From Prunella strophiata (taxonomy: Eukaryota; Chordata; Aves; Passeriformes; Prunellidae): a stretch of DNA of 64,000 bases. The notes below the pieces were generated by a model. It was not told the DNA's origin. It ran no database searches and saw nothing but the letters and a program-made list of their open reading frames with translations. The stretch lies in contig JAZBQD010000027.1 in NCBI GenBank assembly GCA_036583965.1, forward strand, positions 20,077,001 through 20,141,000. Reading direction: 5' to 3'. Positions 1 through 13,110 of this stretch are shown piece after piece (position 1 is the stretch's first letter; each line of letters begins with the position of its first letter). Made by a program: the position numbers and the translations under genes.

Positions 1-3000
1 ATGGCCATGCCCTGAGCATGTGTCTCTTATTATTGCAAACTGGTACTTTAGTTTTAGGAGGAGAGTAATACTGCCAGGAAACTAATTTTTCTGAATCTGC
101 ATGCCTGAAAACCCTAAAATTTTGCCTGCCTTTGGAAGGTTGAATATTTTGCTGGGCAGAAGTAACACTGTATTTCCCATTTTCCATCTATCCCTAAAAC
201 TTTCACAGCTGTACTATTTATAAAGCAGAACATTTGGGTGATTTGTTCTCAAAATCATTATAAACATCAGCTACTACTAAAAAACCTTTACTCACCAACA
301 GTTTGCAAGAGCAATGCAAACTTCTGAAGGCCTAATTAGATAAAGGTCTTGGATCACCAAACTCAGCCCAATCTATCTTCAAGCACTCAGGGTTTTTACT
401 CTGTTATTGCTTTGCTGCTTGACTGGGCAGAATGTGGGCCAAGGTCAGATAACAATTTCTTGGCAGGGGAAGGTTGCTTGGGAGGGGATGTCCTCCTTCT
501 CCAGGGCCATCAGTGCAGTGACACCTCCTGCAAGACCAGAGGAGCCAGCCTGGGTTTCAAAAGAGCCACATAAAACTCTCATACCAAGCTCAGATTTTCC
601 CATCTGAGATACACCATGCAACACAGAAGGGCAGTTCTTCTGCTGGCTGAGAGGTGCCTGGACTGCACCCACTAACAAAGTATTTTTTCCTTGCAGTTTC
701 ATTCATTCTAATTCATCTCTAATAGGTATTTTTCATTCAGTCCTCCAATTGTTCTATACTTGTTGTATTCCCTCCTGCTTTTTAATGGATTTATTTCAGT
801 CACTCAGAGGCTGCTGCTGTACATGAAGTCAGGGAGAAGTTGTTCAAGAAGCCAGCCCCACACAGCTGACCGTGTCATGCACCTCAGTTTTTCAAGGAGC
901 CTGTCTATGAACCTTCTGAATTGAGGATAACTTTTCCAGACAGCTCTGTCCTGTAGTGGAAATCAATCACTCATCTTGTGAGTCTGCTTGGACATCTGGG
1001 ATGCCAAAGACAGAGTCCTTGACCTATGTTTACATAGGGACTACCCTGAGACCAAGGCAGGTGGAGCAGCCAGAGCATGCTGTGTGCTGGATCCCAGCAT
1101 GATGTGCAGTAATGACCTGTCAGGGAAGCAGCCTGTGTACCACCACACTGTGAAATATCCTGGGGGGCTCTCTTGATGAATTCAGCATGCCCTCAGGCAA
1201 GAATGAAATCACACATCATTTAAATATTGTTTCATTCTTTTCTTTTCGGGTGTCTCATCCCTTTCTTTGGTCTGCTCAAATCTATTTCTCTAAAAATTTT
1301 CAAAATAAAGAAAAAGCCCTGAAAAGACCATTCCAACCTTCCCACAGAAGTGCTGTGTCTTGGAGACAAACCCCTTTTATCTCAATAGGGGTTTGAAAAG
1401 GCAGACAGATTTTTTTATTTTTTTTTTTTTGCTATTATCTGATTATTTTAAACAGGAATTGATTGCTTTGTTTTATCACCTTCAAAATTTGGCAGCCATT
1501 TTCAAGGAGCACATGTTGATGGGGAAGCAACTTGCAAACAGTCTTGGAGAAGAAAGGAAGTTTAATTTCATGCCCTTAGTGTAATAAAATTGTGCACAAC
1601 ACAAAACCAGTGAAATCTCCACTGGAGGTAACAATAAACCCCAAATCCTTTATTTGCAATACTTTTGTCTTCTGGTTTTATCTCCTTTCAGCAAAGACAG
1701 TAGCTCTGCCATTTTAGTGCTCGTGCATGTTTTGTTTTTCCCCTGCAGTGCTGATGTTTGTTGCCAGGCACAGGGTGCCAGGGCTTTGTCTCCCAGGCTT
1801 GCTGATGCCCTCTGTGGCTCTGCCCTCTGCCAGCCCCACAGCCAGTGTGGCATGATGCTCCTGCTTCATCCTGGACTCTCCTCCAGCTCTGGGGCCATAG
1901 GAATGCTGAGGGCTGCCAAGATCATATGATTTATCCAGGTCACACAAGAAGGGGCAAACCAGAGTTCCTTATTTATGGTGAAGTGTAGTAAATAAGAGTC
2001 TGCTCTTGGAAATTGTTTGTGGTTACAATAGGAAGGGATTTCCCTCTTCTGAACATCATTGTAATTTCTATAATTGTAAATTATTGTCCAGAAGAAACTT
2101 TTTTTCATTGTGTGCTGAGCCTCTGTTAAAAAGGAGAGCTTAAATATACTCAAAGAAGCATCATAAATAGCCTAAAAAACACCTCTGCATATGAAAGCCC
2201 CATAAATGACTCACAGAGACATGAGTCAGATGGAAAAAATACATTCCAGGTGTATGCAAAGGCCTGCATGCAGGGCTCAAAATGGTGTTAATTTCCATGG
2301 ACTATGAAATAGAAGTGTAGGCATGCACTTCATTTTCTCAGCAAGCTCTCACTGATAACAGCAATTCAGAAGCTTCATCTCTTGGAGCTATACATTGTCC
2401 CACTCACTTGAGAGCTAAAAACCAGCAGCACAGACAAGAGCTACCTTGACCAGAAAACCTGCACTCTTTTTTTCCCCATCATCATTAGAGAGTGCATTAT
2501 TAAAAAGCAGAATTGCTGGTCCTTCTACTGAGAGCTGCAACAGAATGGTTACACAGGGAAACAATACTTAATGGGAGAAATTCAAACTACTTAATAAAAA
2601 AATTCTGTGCCTCTGTTTCTTGTAATGGGCTTATGGGTCAGGAATATATGGCTAGCCAAAATCATTTTTTTTTTTTTTGAACAGCACAGCATAAAATCTA
2701 CATGTCTTGTTGAAATATTTGGTGAGGCACTCCTGCCCTACAAGTGCATTATTACATTGTCTCATGCTAAATACAAAGACAAACAGCTGCAGAGAGATTT
2801 TAGCCACTCTTCACATATATCAAGCAGAGCAGATGTAGCAGATTCCTGTTGGTAGCAGACATTCTTTCCTGTATCTGAATTGTCTCTTAGGTGTATAAAT
2901 GAAGATGGGATTATGTCTTTGCTGGAGCAGCAGGTGAATGAATCACAAAAAAGCCTCAGTCAGTCTGTAGATAAAACATGATCATTTTCCAGGCTTTGTG

Positions 3001-6000
3001 TCTAAATAAAGAGCTGCAGAGAAATGGCCTGATTTTAGAAAGTGGGGGAAAGAAAAGAACTGGTGGAGGAATGCCTTTTTTTTTTTTTTTTTTTTTCAAT
3101 AGTCTTAATCTATTGATTGACTGCCTAATTTAACTTTTGATAAGTGCTCATCACTATTCTTGACTATTCACATAAGCAAGCAAAAGTGTGGTTGTGAAGG
3201 GAGTAAAGAGGACAGTTCTGTTCCATAATGTATTCAGCCAAGGTGCCCTTGTTCATGTATTATACACATGGGCATTTTTAATATGCAGGTTGCAGCTATT
3301 TAAAACCTTGCTAATGCTTCATGGAAAAAACTGAATCAGTCTACTGAGATTTCACCTATACAGCATTTCACCTACACAGTCTTTTTTTTCCCCCTCACTA
3401 TTTTATAACCAGAAGCTTTTGCACTAATGTTGAATCTTTGTCACTAAAGAGTTTGTCTGATTTTGTTCTGAGATGCTTGGCTGAAGTTACAGCCCTCTCT
3501 GATATCTCTTGGTGTTTGCTGTGATGACACCAACTGATTCCTGTTTCCAGAGAGAGCTTCTAGCCCTTCTGAAAGTGGCAATAAAATCCTGCTGTCTCTC
3601 AGGTTGAGCAGTGAGGTTGTTAAGAATTGTGGGTTTGTCTTACCCTAAACAGGATTTAAATCCTTCAGGTTTGTATTATTGTAGTATTCACACAGAGTGT
3701 TTCTAAAATGAACATAGAAATCAGAGACTGACCTGCCCTTCACAGATTCTTTAATCAGAAAGGATTTTTTTTTTCTTGCTGTTTTAAAGAGGATTCACAT
3801 TGCATCCAATTTCTGAAAATAAGAGTATTTTGATTTGGAGTGTTTGATAAACACATACTAATACTCTATTCAATTTATTTGAACCATTTTCAAGACAACA
3901 GATATTTCCTTATTGATTCTGTTTGGCAAGGTAATTAAAGCATGTTTATATCAAAAATTTCTCAACTCTTCAAGATTATTAATATTGTATTCCTTTTCAG
4001 GGAACTACTCACATGGAGAAATAAAGACAATGGTTAAACAATATTAAAGACATCACACAGCTGAAGAATAACATTCATGTGTACTGCAATGGTTTTCATC
4101 CAGTTGCACAGACAAAATGTACCTCAGCTCCTAACTGAGAGAGCTCTGGCTCATCATCACATGAATTGTGCTGATATCAGGATTCTTTTGCCCCTCTGAC
4201 TACATGTAGGTACTATAATACCCACAAGAAATAAGATACCATGAGCTATCTTCAATTATAGGTCAGACAGTCACTGTTTGTTTGAAGAGTGGTGATCTTC
4301 TGTTATTCCAAGTCTTACTCATCTCTGCTTGCCCTCTGCTTGAGTGTCCTAAAAATAAATGCATTCAAAGTTTCACGACCCTTGCCAGGCTTTTCCTTTT
4401 TGGACAGTAACTTGAATCAAGCCCAGGTCAGCAGAAAGAAGCTGGAATTATCCTCCCAAACAGACAGTTGTTTGTAGCAGCTGGAAAAAGGTGGTCACAG
4501 GGCTTGCTGGGCATCTCAGCAGTAAGTGAATTAAAGGTGACTGAGTATTGCCATTCCCCAACCCTAGATCAGAGTTGTTTGTAGTCCTGTTGCCAAGTAA
4601 AAACATAGTGAATACAGATAGTTCTTAAAGAAACCTGCTGTTTACATGAAAGTGAATAACTTTACCATCTTAACACAGAGAAATGATTATATGTGCCAAT
4701 ATTCCATTAGCATTGCTATTACTGAAGTATTACATATGAAAAGCTAAGGCATTTCACTGGCCTGCAAGACTTTTTGAAGTGCTACAATAAAATGTTTTTC
4801 ATAAATATTTTCACATGCATATAAATCAAGTACCTCTGTGTAGTCCATCCTTATTGCAGTTGCACTGTTGCATTGCATTGGCTTGATTCTACAGCAGTGA
4901 AGCCTATGAATTTTTTTTTCTCAGCAGCAGTTAGGAATCATCCTCAGTTGACTTTTCCCTCCAGAATAATAAAATCTGAGGCAGTTATCTATTTTTTTTT
5001 TTTTTACATTATTTGAATCAACTATGGATGGAGTTCATATGCTGACACAGGTACCACACCATACTATGCTTCAGCACCTCAACTCAGGCAGGTTTCCTTG
5101 GGCCTAGAAAAACTTGTTAACTACATGTTTAGATCTTTCTAATAATGCAGTTGAACATAAAAACCTGAATTCTATTTTTATTCAAGGTAAACATGGCAAG
5201 TAATGATCTGTATTTTCAGTTCTAATGATTCTTAATGCTGGTTGAAGTTCTATTTTTCTTCTTGAGAAATGGTATAGGACTATAAGCAAAGCATATGGTC
5301 AGCCTTTTTGTTTCTGTCACAAAAATTGCTTTTGTTAATTATCAGTTTTCTTGGCAGGCTCAGCAGAATGTCCAGGAAGATATTTTCAAGAGCCATCAGA
5401 TTTTCACACTACATGCTTTTTAGATTATAAACAGCACACATGGCCTGCCCTAAAAAATGGGCCCTCCCACCCCACTCCTGCAAATGCTCATATTGTCACT
5501 GAATTAAATGGCAGGGAGTGCAGCTGAATTAAATTGTAAATACCAGAAATGTACATGACATAGAGATATGTGATAGTTACAACATGGAATAGAAAGCCAA
5601 GATGGGGGATCCCATTCCTAATTTCATCACTTAACTCTCCCATGGGTTTGAGGAAATAGCTGATATATATGTTATCTGAGTCCTACCAGCTATAATCTGG
5701 GGATAATAGTAATATTCACACAAAATACTTTGAAATCTTCCTGATAAAAATGCTAAGCAATGTAAATACCTTTAAAAAATTCTGATTTTTTTTTATTTTT
5801 CACATATTTCCTGGGGCTTGGTGCATTCCTAAAATAGCAGCAAGTCAGCAGATGTAGCACAGCTTTCCAGGGCAAGGGACCTACACATGCCACACATTTC
5901 AGGTGACAGAATGAACACTGGAGGTTTTTCTGTGCAGAACCTGCTTTTAGGTCACTAAAATCAGGCACTGTCACAACTGGCCATGCTGATGCCAGCTGAA

Positions 6001-8697
6001 GCTGTGCCATGTGCATTGATAAACTGGGCTGAGGCTTGGTTTAAAAGGCACAAGATGGCCAAAGTAGCAGGAAGCATGGCCTCTGTCCTGAAAAATAACC
6101 TGGAGAGAAGCAGCCGAGGCACAGCTTGCTCTACAGCCATGATTATCTCTGTAGCTGTGATATGTTGTGTACAGAAGTGTTAGTTTGGGGAAGAAATAGT
6201 AGAGTCTGTCTTCTAAAATACAGATTGTCCTCGTGATGATAGCAGCAGTGAGCCTGTTAATAGCAGGCCATTACTACCAGGCTGGAAAGAGATGTTCCAT
6301 GTCAGCAAAATAATGTGCACTGAATCTTCTCACATCACAGAAGATTTTCTTCAATCTTCTGAGTGGCTTTGCTAAGAAATCAATTCCTACCTCCCATTCA
6401 TTTGACAAGCCAACATCTTACACCAATCACAAGACTTTCAGAGAAGCTCTTTGCTGTACTCCATCCTATGAAAGAACTTCTGAAGGAACAGCTACTGGAG
6501 GTTCCTCTTCAATCTCTTTTATTATAATGCACCAAAAGAGACCATCACAGTGCTGCAGCTTAGCATCACTGCTGCTTAGCATGCACAGTCATGTAGTCTC
6601 AAAGCACTCTTCTTATCTGTCTTGATATACATGTGTTATTTTTTGTCTTCTACCCAGATTGTAAGTTTCCTGTGGCATTAACTAAATGGAAAAGGGAGAC
6701 AATGGCCATGTCTCTGGGGTGTTATAATGTTAGAATAATAATTATGCTAATGGTATCTTTCCAAGAAAAACATTGGGACTGGCAAGCAGAGACCAATGGA
6801 GTCAGAAGAACAAATATTATAATGAGACTTTAAAATGACACTGATGTTCTGCCAAGACAGTGTTACCAAAATCAAAGGGAAACTTAATGCTACTCTAGTG
6901 AGTAAGGCAGAAAGAAGGAAAGCAGAGCAGAAACCCTTGACCTGGAAATTGGGAAACATTTTCTCAGCTTGGCCATTGCAAGCAGAGTTTTGGAAAGTGA
7001 CAAAGAAAGGCATCATGGCTAATCCACAGGAGTTCATGTAGTACATCCCTATTTTGCTTTGGTAGAATTACAAAGAGGAATCCAAACACCAAAGGAAAAA
7101 AAATCCCATCATATTAAAAATGCCATGTATTTTAAAAATACTTGTGTTATATATAGCTATTGGATAAGGAGTTTTAAATACTTGTGATATTAATGATAAT
7201 TTGGTGGCATGGGATGCATTATTCATTAGTGTATCCTGAAACTTCAGCTATTTCCACTGTTGGTACTCCACTAGGAGAGAAGAGCTGATCTGCAATGTTC
7301 ACTGAAGGACTGTGACTTAAGTCTGCATTTTCCATCCTTTTCATCTGGGTTTTTGAGATGCTGCCACTGTGAAATTCAGATATCGATGACAGATTTATAA
7401 TCTATTTTTGAAGGATGAAGGAATGATATATAAAATGAAAACTCTTCAGTCCAGTGAGTGATTTAATTTTTGAACTTTTTCTTGCTGGGACAAATCTAAA
7501 GGGGAAAACTGGTATGGCAATAAACACTGACACAGGGAAAGGTGAAACCCAGTTCACCAGCATAGCATCACAACCTAAACTCAGCCTTTTAAATCCAGTA
7601 ACTGGGGTAACTCTGGGGAGATTGCTAGGATGTGTAATGGGTGATTGTTTATACCTACTGCAGCATATTTTGCCACTTTACCTCAACTAACTTTGAGAGG
7701 AGAATTGATTTGGTCATTTGGTTAATTGAAATGCTTAAGCAAAAGTTTTTGTTTACACTGGAAGCAAGCCTTTCATGAAAAGCTTTGTCCATCTTAAAAA
7801 GAAAGCTCACAAAGCAAGGGAGGACATGATGGTGGCCACTAGAGAGTGGGAAGATGAATGCAAAGTGAAGTGCTGCTTGCAAAGGGCTGCTTTGCCTGTC
7901 TCAGGAGAGCAGCTGCCAAGCACATTTGAGAAAGAAATCTGAAATCAGACATCTGTATGTGCATTGTGTCCACCATGTTTGCTCTGAGGAGAGAGAACCA
8001 TATGAAGCAAGACAGCAAAGGTGAAATCCAGCAAGACATCCTACTTTATTGCCATAGCAACCCCACCCTGATGAAAAGTAGGAAAACAATAAGACATCTT
8101 CAAGAAAAAAAAAAATATATCAGTGCTATCTACCAAGGGAATTGAGGAAGATGCACTTTAAGGAAGATCTTGACATTTCCACCATTTGGTGACTCTTTGA
8201 AATAAAGGTATGGCTGCAGATTTTGCAAGCTGCAGGGTTAGAACATATTGTACTTGATAAATTATTTAGTTTGTTTAGCAGCTAAAGTCTGAATTATAAG
8301 TGAAAGCTGTAGTTACAGATTAGAATCTTTAATGCTGCTGTAGCCAAACAGAATACTATTATTGTGATTTTCCTTGATGTCTGCTAACATCTGTCATCCT
8401 AGACTAGATTAACACTAGAATCACCTTTCCTGCATTGTACTTTCCAGGATGGGTGTATATGAGTGTGGATAAGTGTGTGCACCTTATGTAAGCATATATC
8501 TGAGTCTGAATGTCTGGGCTTGTGAACAGTTTTATGCATTCTGCTGGCTCTCTCTGAACTGGTTGGTAATTTTCATGTGAATTGAAGTTGGTTACATACA
8601 GAGCCCATACAGGGGCCATGGTCAAGGAGCCCAGCAATGAAACATCTGCTTGTAAAGAAAGGAACACCACCTCCTGTGATAATGGGGTGTGCAACAC
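1..8697. other. Non-coding stretch, no gene recognised
   Basis: AT-rich, CpG-poor sequence with stop codons frequent in all six frames; the longest open frame is about 100 codons and none resembles a known protein. Homopolymer T tracts lie at 1410-1430 (one A inside), 2665-2678, 3076-3096 and 4992-5005. No CR1 tail, LTR end, tRNA or snRNA pattern was seen by eye. The best reading is intergenic or intronic vertebrate DNA. Old, heavily diverged transposon fragments could be present and missed. Confidence 0.6.
3076..3096. repeat. Poly-T tract (21 T)
   Basis: An uninterrupted run of 21 T. It has no target-site duplication or adjoining retroposed sequence that I can see, so it reads as a simple homopolymer rather than a retrogene tail on the minus strand. 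It is likely length-variable between individuals. Confidence 0.9.
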
Positions 8698-9317
8698 TGT
8701 TGGAACCCAGGACATCCCTCTGGCTGCCCTGGATGGCTCCAGCCCCTGGCTGGGGGCTCAAAGGCCTTGGCACAGAGCCCAAGACCCCTGTGCCTTTACT
8801 TTTGAGCCATGGAAAAAATTACCAACCTTATATGAAGAGTTGCAAGCCACAAAAATTAGGTAGTGTAAGAGTTAGTTCATCACAAGGTGAAAAAAGTAGA
8901 ATTTTGGGGTTTTTTAGAATATGGGTTCAGGGGTAAAGATGGAGGAATTTGGGCATGTTTTGTCCTTCTTTCTCCTTCTTAATAGCCTCCATCTTCTGGG
9001 TGATGGTGGCACTTTTGGATTGGTTTAGAGCTGGACTGTAACATAGGTGATAGGTATTGGAAAGTAACTGTAAATAATGTACAGGTAGTTTTTAATATAA
9101 AAATATAACACTACCCCAGAGGTGGGCAGTGTGCCTCAGGCTGACCTGCTGAACAGACCTTGGCAGGTCAGAGAAAGAATGTAATAGATAAGGAGAAAGA
9201 AACAACCTTGGAGACCACAAATGAAGAGTCCTGACTCCTCCTTTGGCTCTTGGGCTGGACACAGAGACTTTCCAACACATCTCGGGGTCATCTGGAGCTC
9301 CTGAGAGACCTCAGACA
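8698..9317 (+). mobile_element. Solo LTR of an endogenous retrovirus (copy 1)
   Basis: A 620 bp block beginning TGTTGGAACCCAGG and ending CTCAGACA, so it has the TG...CA ends of a retroviral LTR. A second copy in reverse orientation at 41375-41990 is colinear over its full length and about nine-tenths identical by eye, and similarity stops abruptly at both ends, which fixes the boundaries. Imperfect 6-base flanking repeats (CAACAC at 8692-8697, CCACAC at 9318-9323) suggest a target-site duplication; six bases is typical of beta-like (ERVK-type) elements, though that class call is inference. A TATA-like stretch (TATAAAAA) lies at 9096-9103. The position where copy 2 has the polyadenylation signal AATAAA reads AAGAAA here (9197-9202), so this copy's signal is damaged. 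No gag, pol or env sequence adjoins it, so it is a solo LTR left by recombination. The exact family name cannot be given from sequence alone. Confidence 0.85.
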
Positions 9318-9545
9318 CCACACCTGCTGCCAGGGGGCAGAGCTGGGGCAAGGGGAAAGGCTCACACTGGGCACTTTGTCTGCAACTCTTGTGAGAGCTG
9401 GAACCTTCTCACACTCCTGCTGCCTCTCTCCAGAAGGCTCCTGGAATGGCCCAGCAGCCTCAGTGGAGCATTCCCTGCACTGAGGTGTTCCTGTGCAGCA
9501 CAGAAGGTTGGTCTGTACCTCCCCCAGCCTAGGGGAATCTGATCT
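9318..9545. other. GC-rich, CpG-poor patch next to the LTR
   Basis: Composition changes sharply to GC-rich, with many CAG/CTG words but almost no CpG. Open frames of about 70-100 codons occur on both strands, as expected when stop codons become rare in GC-rich DNA; none looks like a known protein. It is not part of the LTR, since copy 2 lacks it. It could be an older repeat remnant or a patch raised by GC-biased gene conversion. Confidence 0.5.
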
Positions 9546-9919
9546 AGCAGTTGTGTTTGCCAAATATAATCCTTTAATTTTCATCTGCTATTTGCAAATA
9601 TTGTTTCTTGTAACTAATTTGCATGGGCAATGATTATTCTAATTCTGCACAGTAATGAGAAAAGCAATAAGACTATCTTACCAAAGGGCACTTTTAAAAC
9701 TAAATATATTGCTCTGTGTTTTAAATAGCTTATATCTGATGGGGTTGTTTTTGTTGGTATTAACTGTAGCTAAGCACTTACAGTGGCATCTAGAGATCCT
9801 GTTTCAGGTTATAATTCCTGTGTACAAGGTGGTGGGTATGCCAAAGAATAGAAAAAGTAGAATTTGTCCTAGAAATATGATAATTGTAAGATATGAAGGT
9901 GAGAACTGATAGCAAATCA

Positions 9920-10250
9920 CTTGATTCCCAGTTCAGGACTTGGTGCCATCACCTTCCCATATCTCCATATACATAATGGACAGGGAGATCAGAGCTCTTC
10001 CCTTGCTCTGTCTGGTCACCACTGCTCACACCATGTGGACAGCTTTGCTCTTCAGCACCCACCCAAGCAGTGCTGGCCCTTGGAAGAGAGAAGAGAAATC
10101 CTCCCCAGGAGCAAAGCCCTTGGCTGCCCTGCCACGTGGATCCCTGAGCTGGCACTGACAGTAGCCAACAGTCCTGGCACTTGTTCTGAAGGAGACTCAA
10201 ACTACAGTCCTGCAGAAAAGCCAATGGAAACCACTTGGCAGGGGTGAGAA
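9920..10250. other. GC-rich, CpG-poor patch
   Basis: A second GC-rich block beginning after an AT-rich spacer, with a 108-codon plus-strand frame (9921-10247) and a 91-codon minus-strand frame overlapping it. Neither shows a domain, signal peptide or conserved motif. The overlapping open frames follow from base composition. I would not call a gene here. Confidence 0.5.
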
Positions 10251-10815
10251 CACATTTTTGAAAGGGTTACTGAAGTTTAATGCCTTTGTAACTGGAAGGA
10301 TAAAAAGCTCCATCCTGTAGTAAATTCACACTGCTTTTTTACTCTGAGGGGAGGCTGTGGCCTTTAGTCTCTACTACATTCATCAGGAACCATGTCAGAG
10401 TTTAACACAATACTGCATTAGTGCATGATGTAAAATGGAGTTATGATGACAAGAACTTATAATAAATTTGGTGTGCCTATGGCAATAACTCAGCAGCTGG
10501 AGTGTGCCACCCTGTGCTGTGAAAAGCATACACAGACTTTTCTTTGAAATAGCAGCAATTCAGAAATAGATTTGGTTAAAAAACAGAGATGACATGCTGT
10601 CTGGTTCCAAAGGAAAGAATGTTTGCACTTTTGCAGAACTACTTCATTCATGTGGGAACAAAACTTATGCCTGGTGGCCAAGGTCATGGAGACTTGGATA
10701 ATTCACTGAAAGACAGCACAATCTGGAGTTGTTTTGGAACAGAATTAACAGCAGCTCAAACTTCCTCATTGAGGATGTGTCAGGAATAGCTCTTTCCTTG
10801 CAGTGAGTGCAACTT

Positions 10816-11110
10816 TCCTCCTAATATTAATGGGAGATATGGCTTTCCTGCATTTCCCATCAATATTAATGAGAGATGCACATGCCACTAATGCTAATGA
10901 GAAACACACATGTGTGTAATTCCCATTAATGATCATTAGACAGCCACAGGAGTACCCTCATTAATGCTAATGAGTGTTGCAGGTATATGTGATTCCCACC
11001 AGTGTTGGCCTGAGATCTATGTGCAGGTATTTCCCATTAGTGTTAATGGAAAATCCACATGTGTGTGGCTGAAAGTGCCATCAGTGGTAATGGGATGCAT
11101 GCAGGAGCTG
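10816..11110. repeat. Degenerate minisatellite, ~36 bp unit with TAAT/ATTA core
   Basis: Eight imperfect units are visible, starting near 10820, 10856, 10885, 10922, 10957, 10995, 11033 and 11077; the spacings run from 29 to 44 bases, mostly 35-38. The core reads roughly CCCATTAATGCTAATGAG, which places ATTA/TAAT words in opposite orientation a few bases apart. Between cores the spacers also agree with each other: forms of ACACATGTGTGTAATT recur at 10905-10920 and 11055-11067, with shorter versions elsewhere. Agreement in both core and spacer argues for tandem duplication rather than chance clustering. The sixth unit (10995) has lost the TAAT words. TAAT is the homeodomain core and CACATGTG is an E-box form, so the array is a dense run of potential factor sites; function is inference. 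Confidence 0.75.
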
Positions 11111-13095
11111 ACAAAATAATATATTTCACCTGGATACCAGGAACTTGCCCTTGGTATTTGGGTTCTAGCTCATCTCCAGGAAATGCATTGCCTTCTGTTA
11201 ATGATCCAGTTTGTGTTTCATGCTGTGTTCTAAGCACCATGCCAAATTAAGGCAAAATGCAGAGATTCTTTTTCCAGGCAATGTGAAGTCTCCATGTCAC
11301 AGATCAGAACAGCAATCTCAGTGGTTATGCCAGGGTCAGTAGGTTGAGTTGGTGAATACATGCCTTGATTCAATGGGGTTTGATCAAAATTGTCTTCCTT
11401 AATGACAATAAATCTCACCCAAGGTTGTGCTCTGATCAGTACTTGTACAGCTGTGATATGCCTTGAACTTGGGTCCTGCCAGCTGTGAAGTTTGTGGCAA
11501 TTTATTTACAAATTTCCTTTTGTAGTTAGTTGTTTCTAATCAATTAGAGGCTGTGTGTGGAGAGAGGGCCTGAATTGTATCCTTCAGTGCAAGAAGTTAG
11601 TGGAATTTACAAACTGAAATGTCACATATGGGCTGCATTCTGCTATTTCTGGGGGGATCATTTGTGCAGATACTGAAATTTGCTATATCTTTCCCATCAG
11701 CAAAAGCCCATAGATAGACAGTGAGCATACAAGACCCCAAAGTATTAAAGATCACAGTCAAAATATAATTCCCTGCAATGTTCTTTAAAAAAAAAAAACG
11801 TTAACAGGGCACACCACACCATAACCTCAGAAAATCCCAGAGCTCCTTACCTGAAACAGGTCCTATTCTGTGTTGGCTAGCAGCACACAGAGCCACCTTT
11901 GCCTTGCAAAGCCCCTGTAGCAGCATGAAAGGGTAGAGAGTGTCACCCCTACATGGCACCATACACATGACTGCTTTAAAGAAGCACCCAGAGAAGTGTG
12001 GGTTTGTCAGAATTACACCAGTGTAAAGTATCTTGTGTCCTTTCCATCCCCATATCTGTTACAGGATTGCTCTTATTTGTTAAAACTGGGAGATAAGTGA
12101 CTGATCAAAAAGGGAACTTGTCAGCTCAGTAAGACTTACCCATGTAAGGAAAGGGAAGCTCCTGCATTGCTACACAGTTTTATGCTTAGAAAACCTAAAA
12201 TGTAACACTGCTGTCTTTGTCAGAGAGGTCTGTCTACAAGACATGCCCATGGCATTGGTGTAGCCAGTCTGAGACATTCATGCTCCTCAGCACATCTGTT
12301 CCCAGCCCTTTCCCCCCTCTTCACCCCAGGGCTCTAAGTCATGCCAGCACTCTCTCTGGAACTGTGCAAAGAACAGAGAATTGAAATCAGCTGCTTTAGA
12401 GACAGCACACAGTACCAGAGTGCTCTGCTGCTCCTTCTGTTTGTCTTGTGGCCAGGTGATTTGTAGGACCCAATTTACCAAGGACAATCATTTCAGGATA
12501 ACTGAGGGGACCGAAGACCGCTGTGCAAAGACAGGAAGAGGCAGTTTTGGGAAAGGTGGTTACCACAAGAGACAAAGTCTCACCAAATTATTCTCAGGTC
12601 CCAGCAGTCAGTCCTCGTGACCCCTGGAGTCAGCAGAAGCCCTGCATCCTCATGATTCTGAAGGACTAAGGCCACACCTGGATGACAATTAAGAAACAAA
12701 TTAAAGCCTGTGGCTTATTTTTCCCTGTTAATCACTTTTTCTATAGATGCTGCATCACATTCTTCAAGCTACACCTGCTCTTAATTGCTTTATTGCTACC
12801 AGCCAGGAATCAAGGGCATTCCAAGTCAGAAGAGCAAATACAAAATGAGAAGAAAACAATCCCAAACCCAAAGAAAATAACCACAAAGCTTGCTTCTGGA
12901 AGAGCATGCAGTTCTATCTGGGAATAAGGAATTAAATTTGGCACTGGGCTTCATGTTAACTAAAAACTAACAGAAGTCTATCACAAAACTGTGGCTCAAT
13001 TTTCTTTTCTGAGCATGTAACCTTTGTTTACATAGTTGCAGCTCTGGGGCTCAGCAGTGTAATCAAGTGCTCCTGCTTTTAATTAAGGGAGTAAA

Positions 13096-13110
13096 ATTTG
13101 CATATGCAAA
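13096..13110. promoter_or_regulatory. Candidate POU/octamer palindrome
   Basis: The bases TTTGCATATGCAAA at 13097-13110 are a perfect 14-base palindrome. With the preceding A they contain an exact octamer, ATTTGCAT (13096-13103), and an overlapping near-octamer on the other strand. Overlapping octamers of this kind are known binding sites for POU-domain dimers. It sits in a repeat-free segment (about 13050-13260) that looks like typical vertebrate non-coding DNA under some constraint. About four perfect 14-base palindromes are expected by chance in a window this size, so the site is suggestive only. Confidence 0.25.

Noticed and set aside
8698..9317. Full-length endogenous provirus between or next to the LTRs
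   Set aside because: The two LTRs are in opposite orientation with different flanks, and no gag, pol or env sequence lies beside either, so both are solo LTRs.
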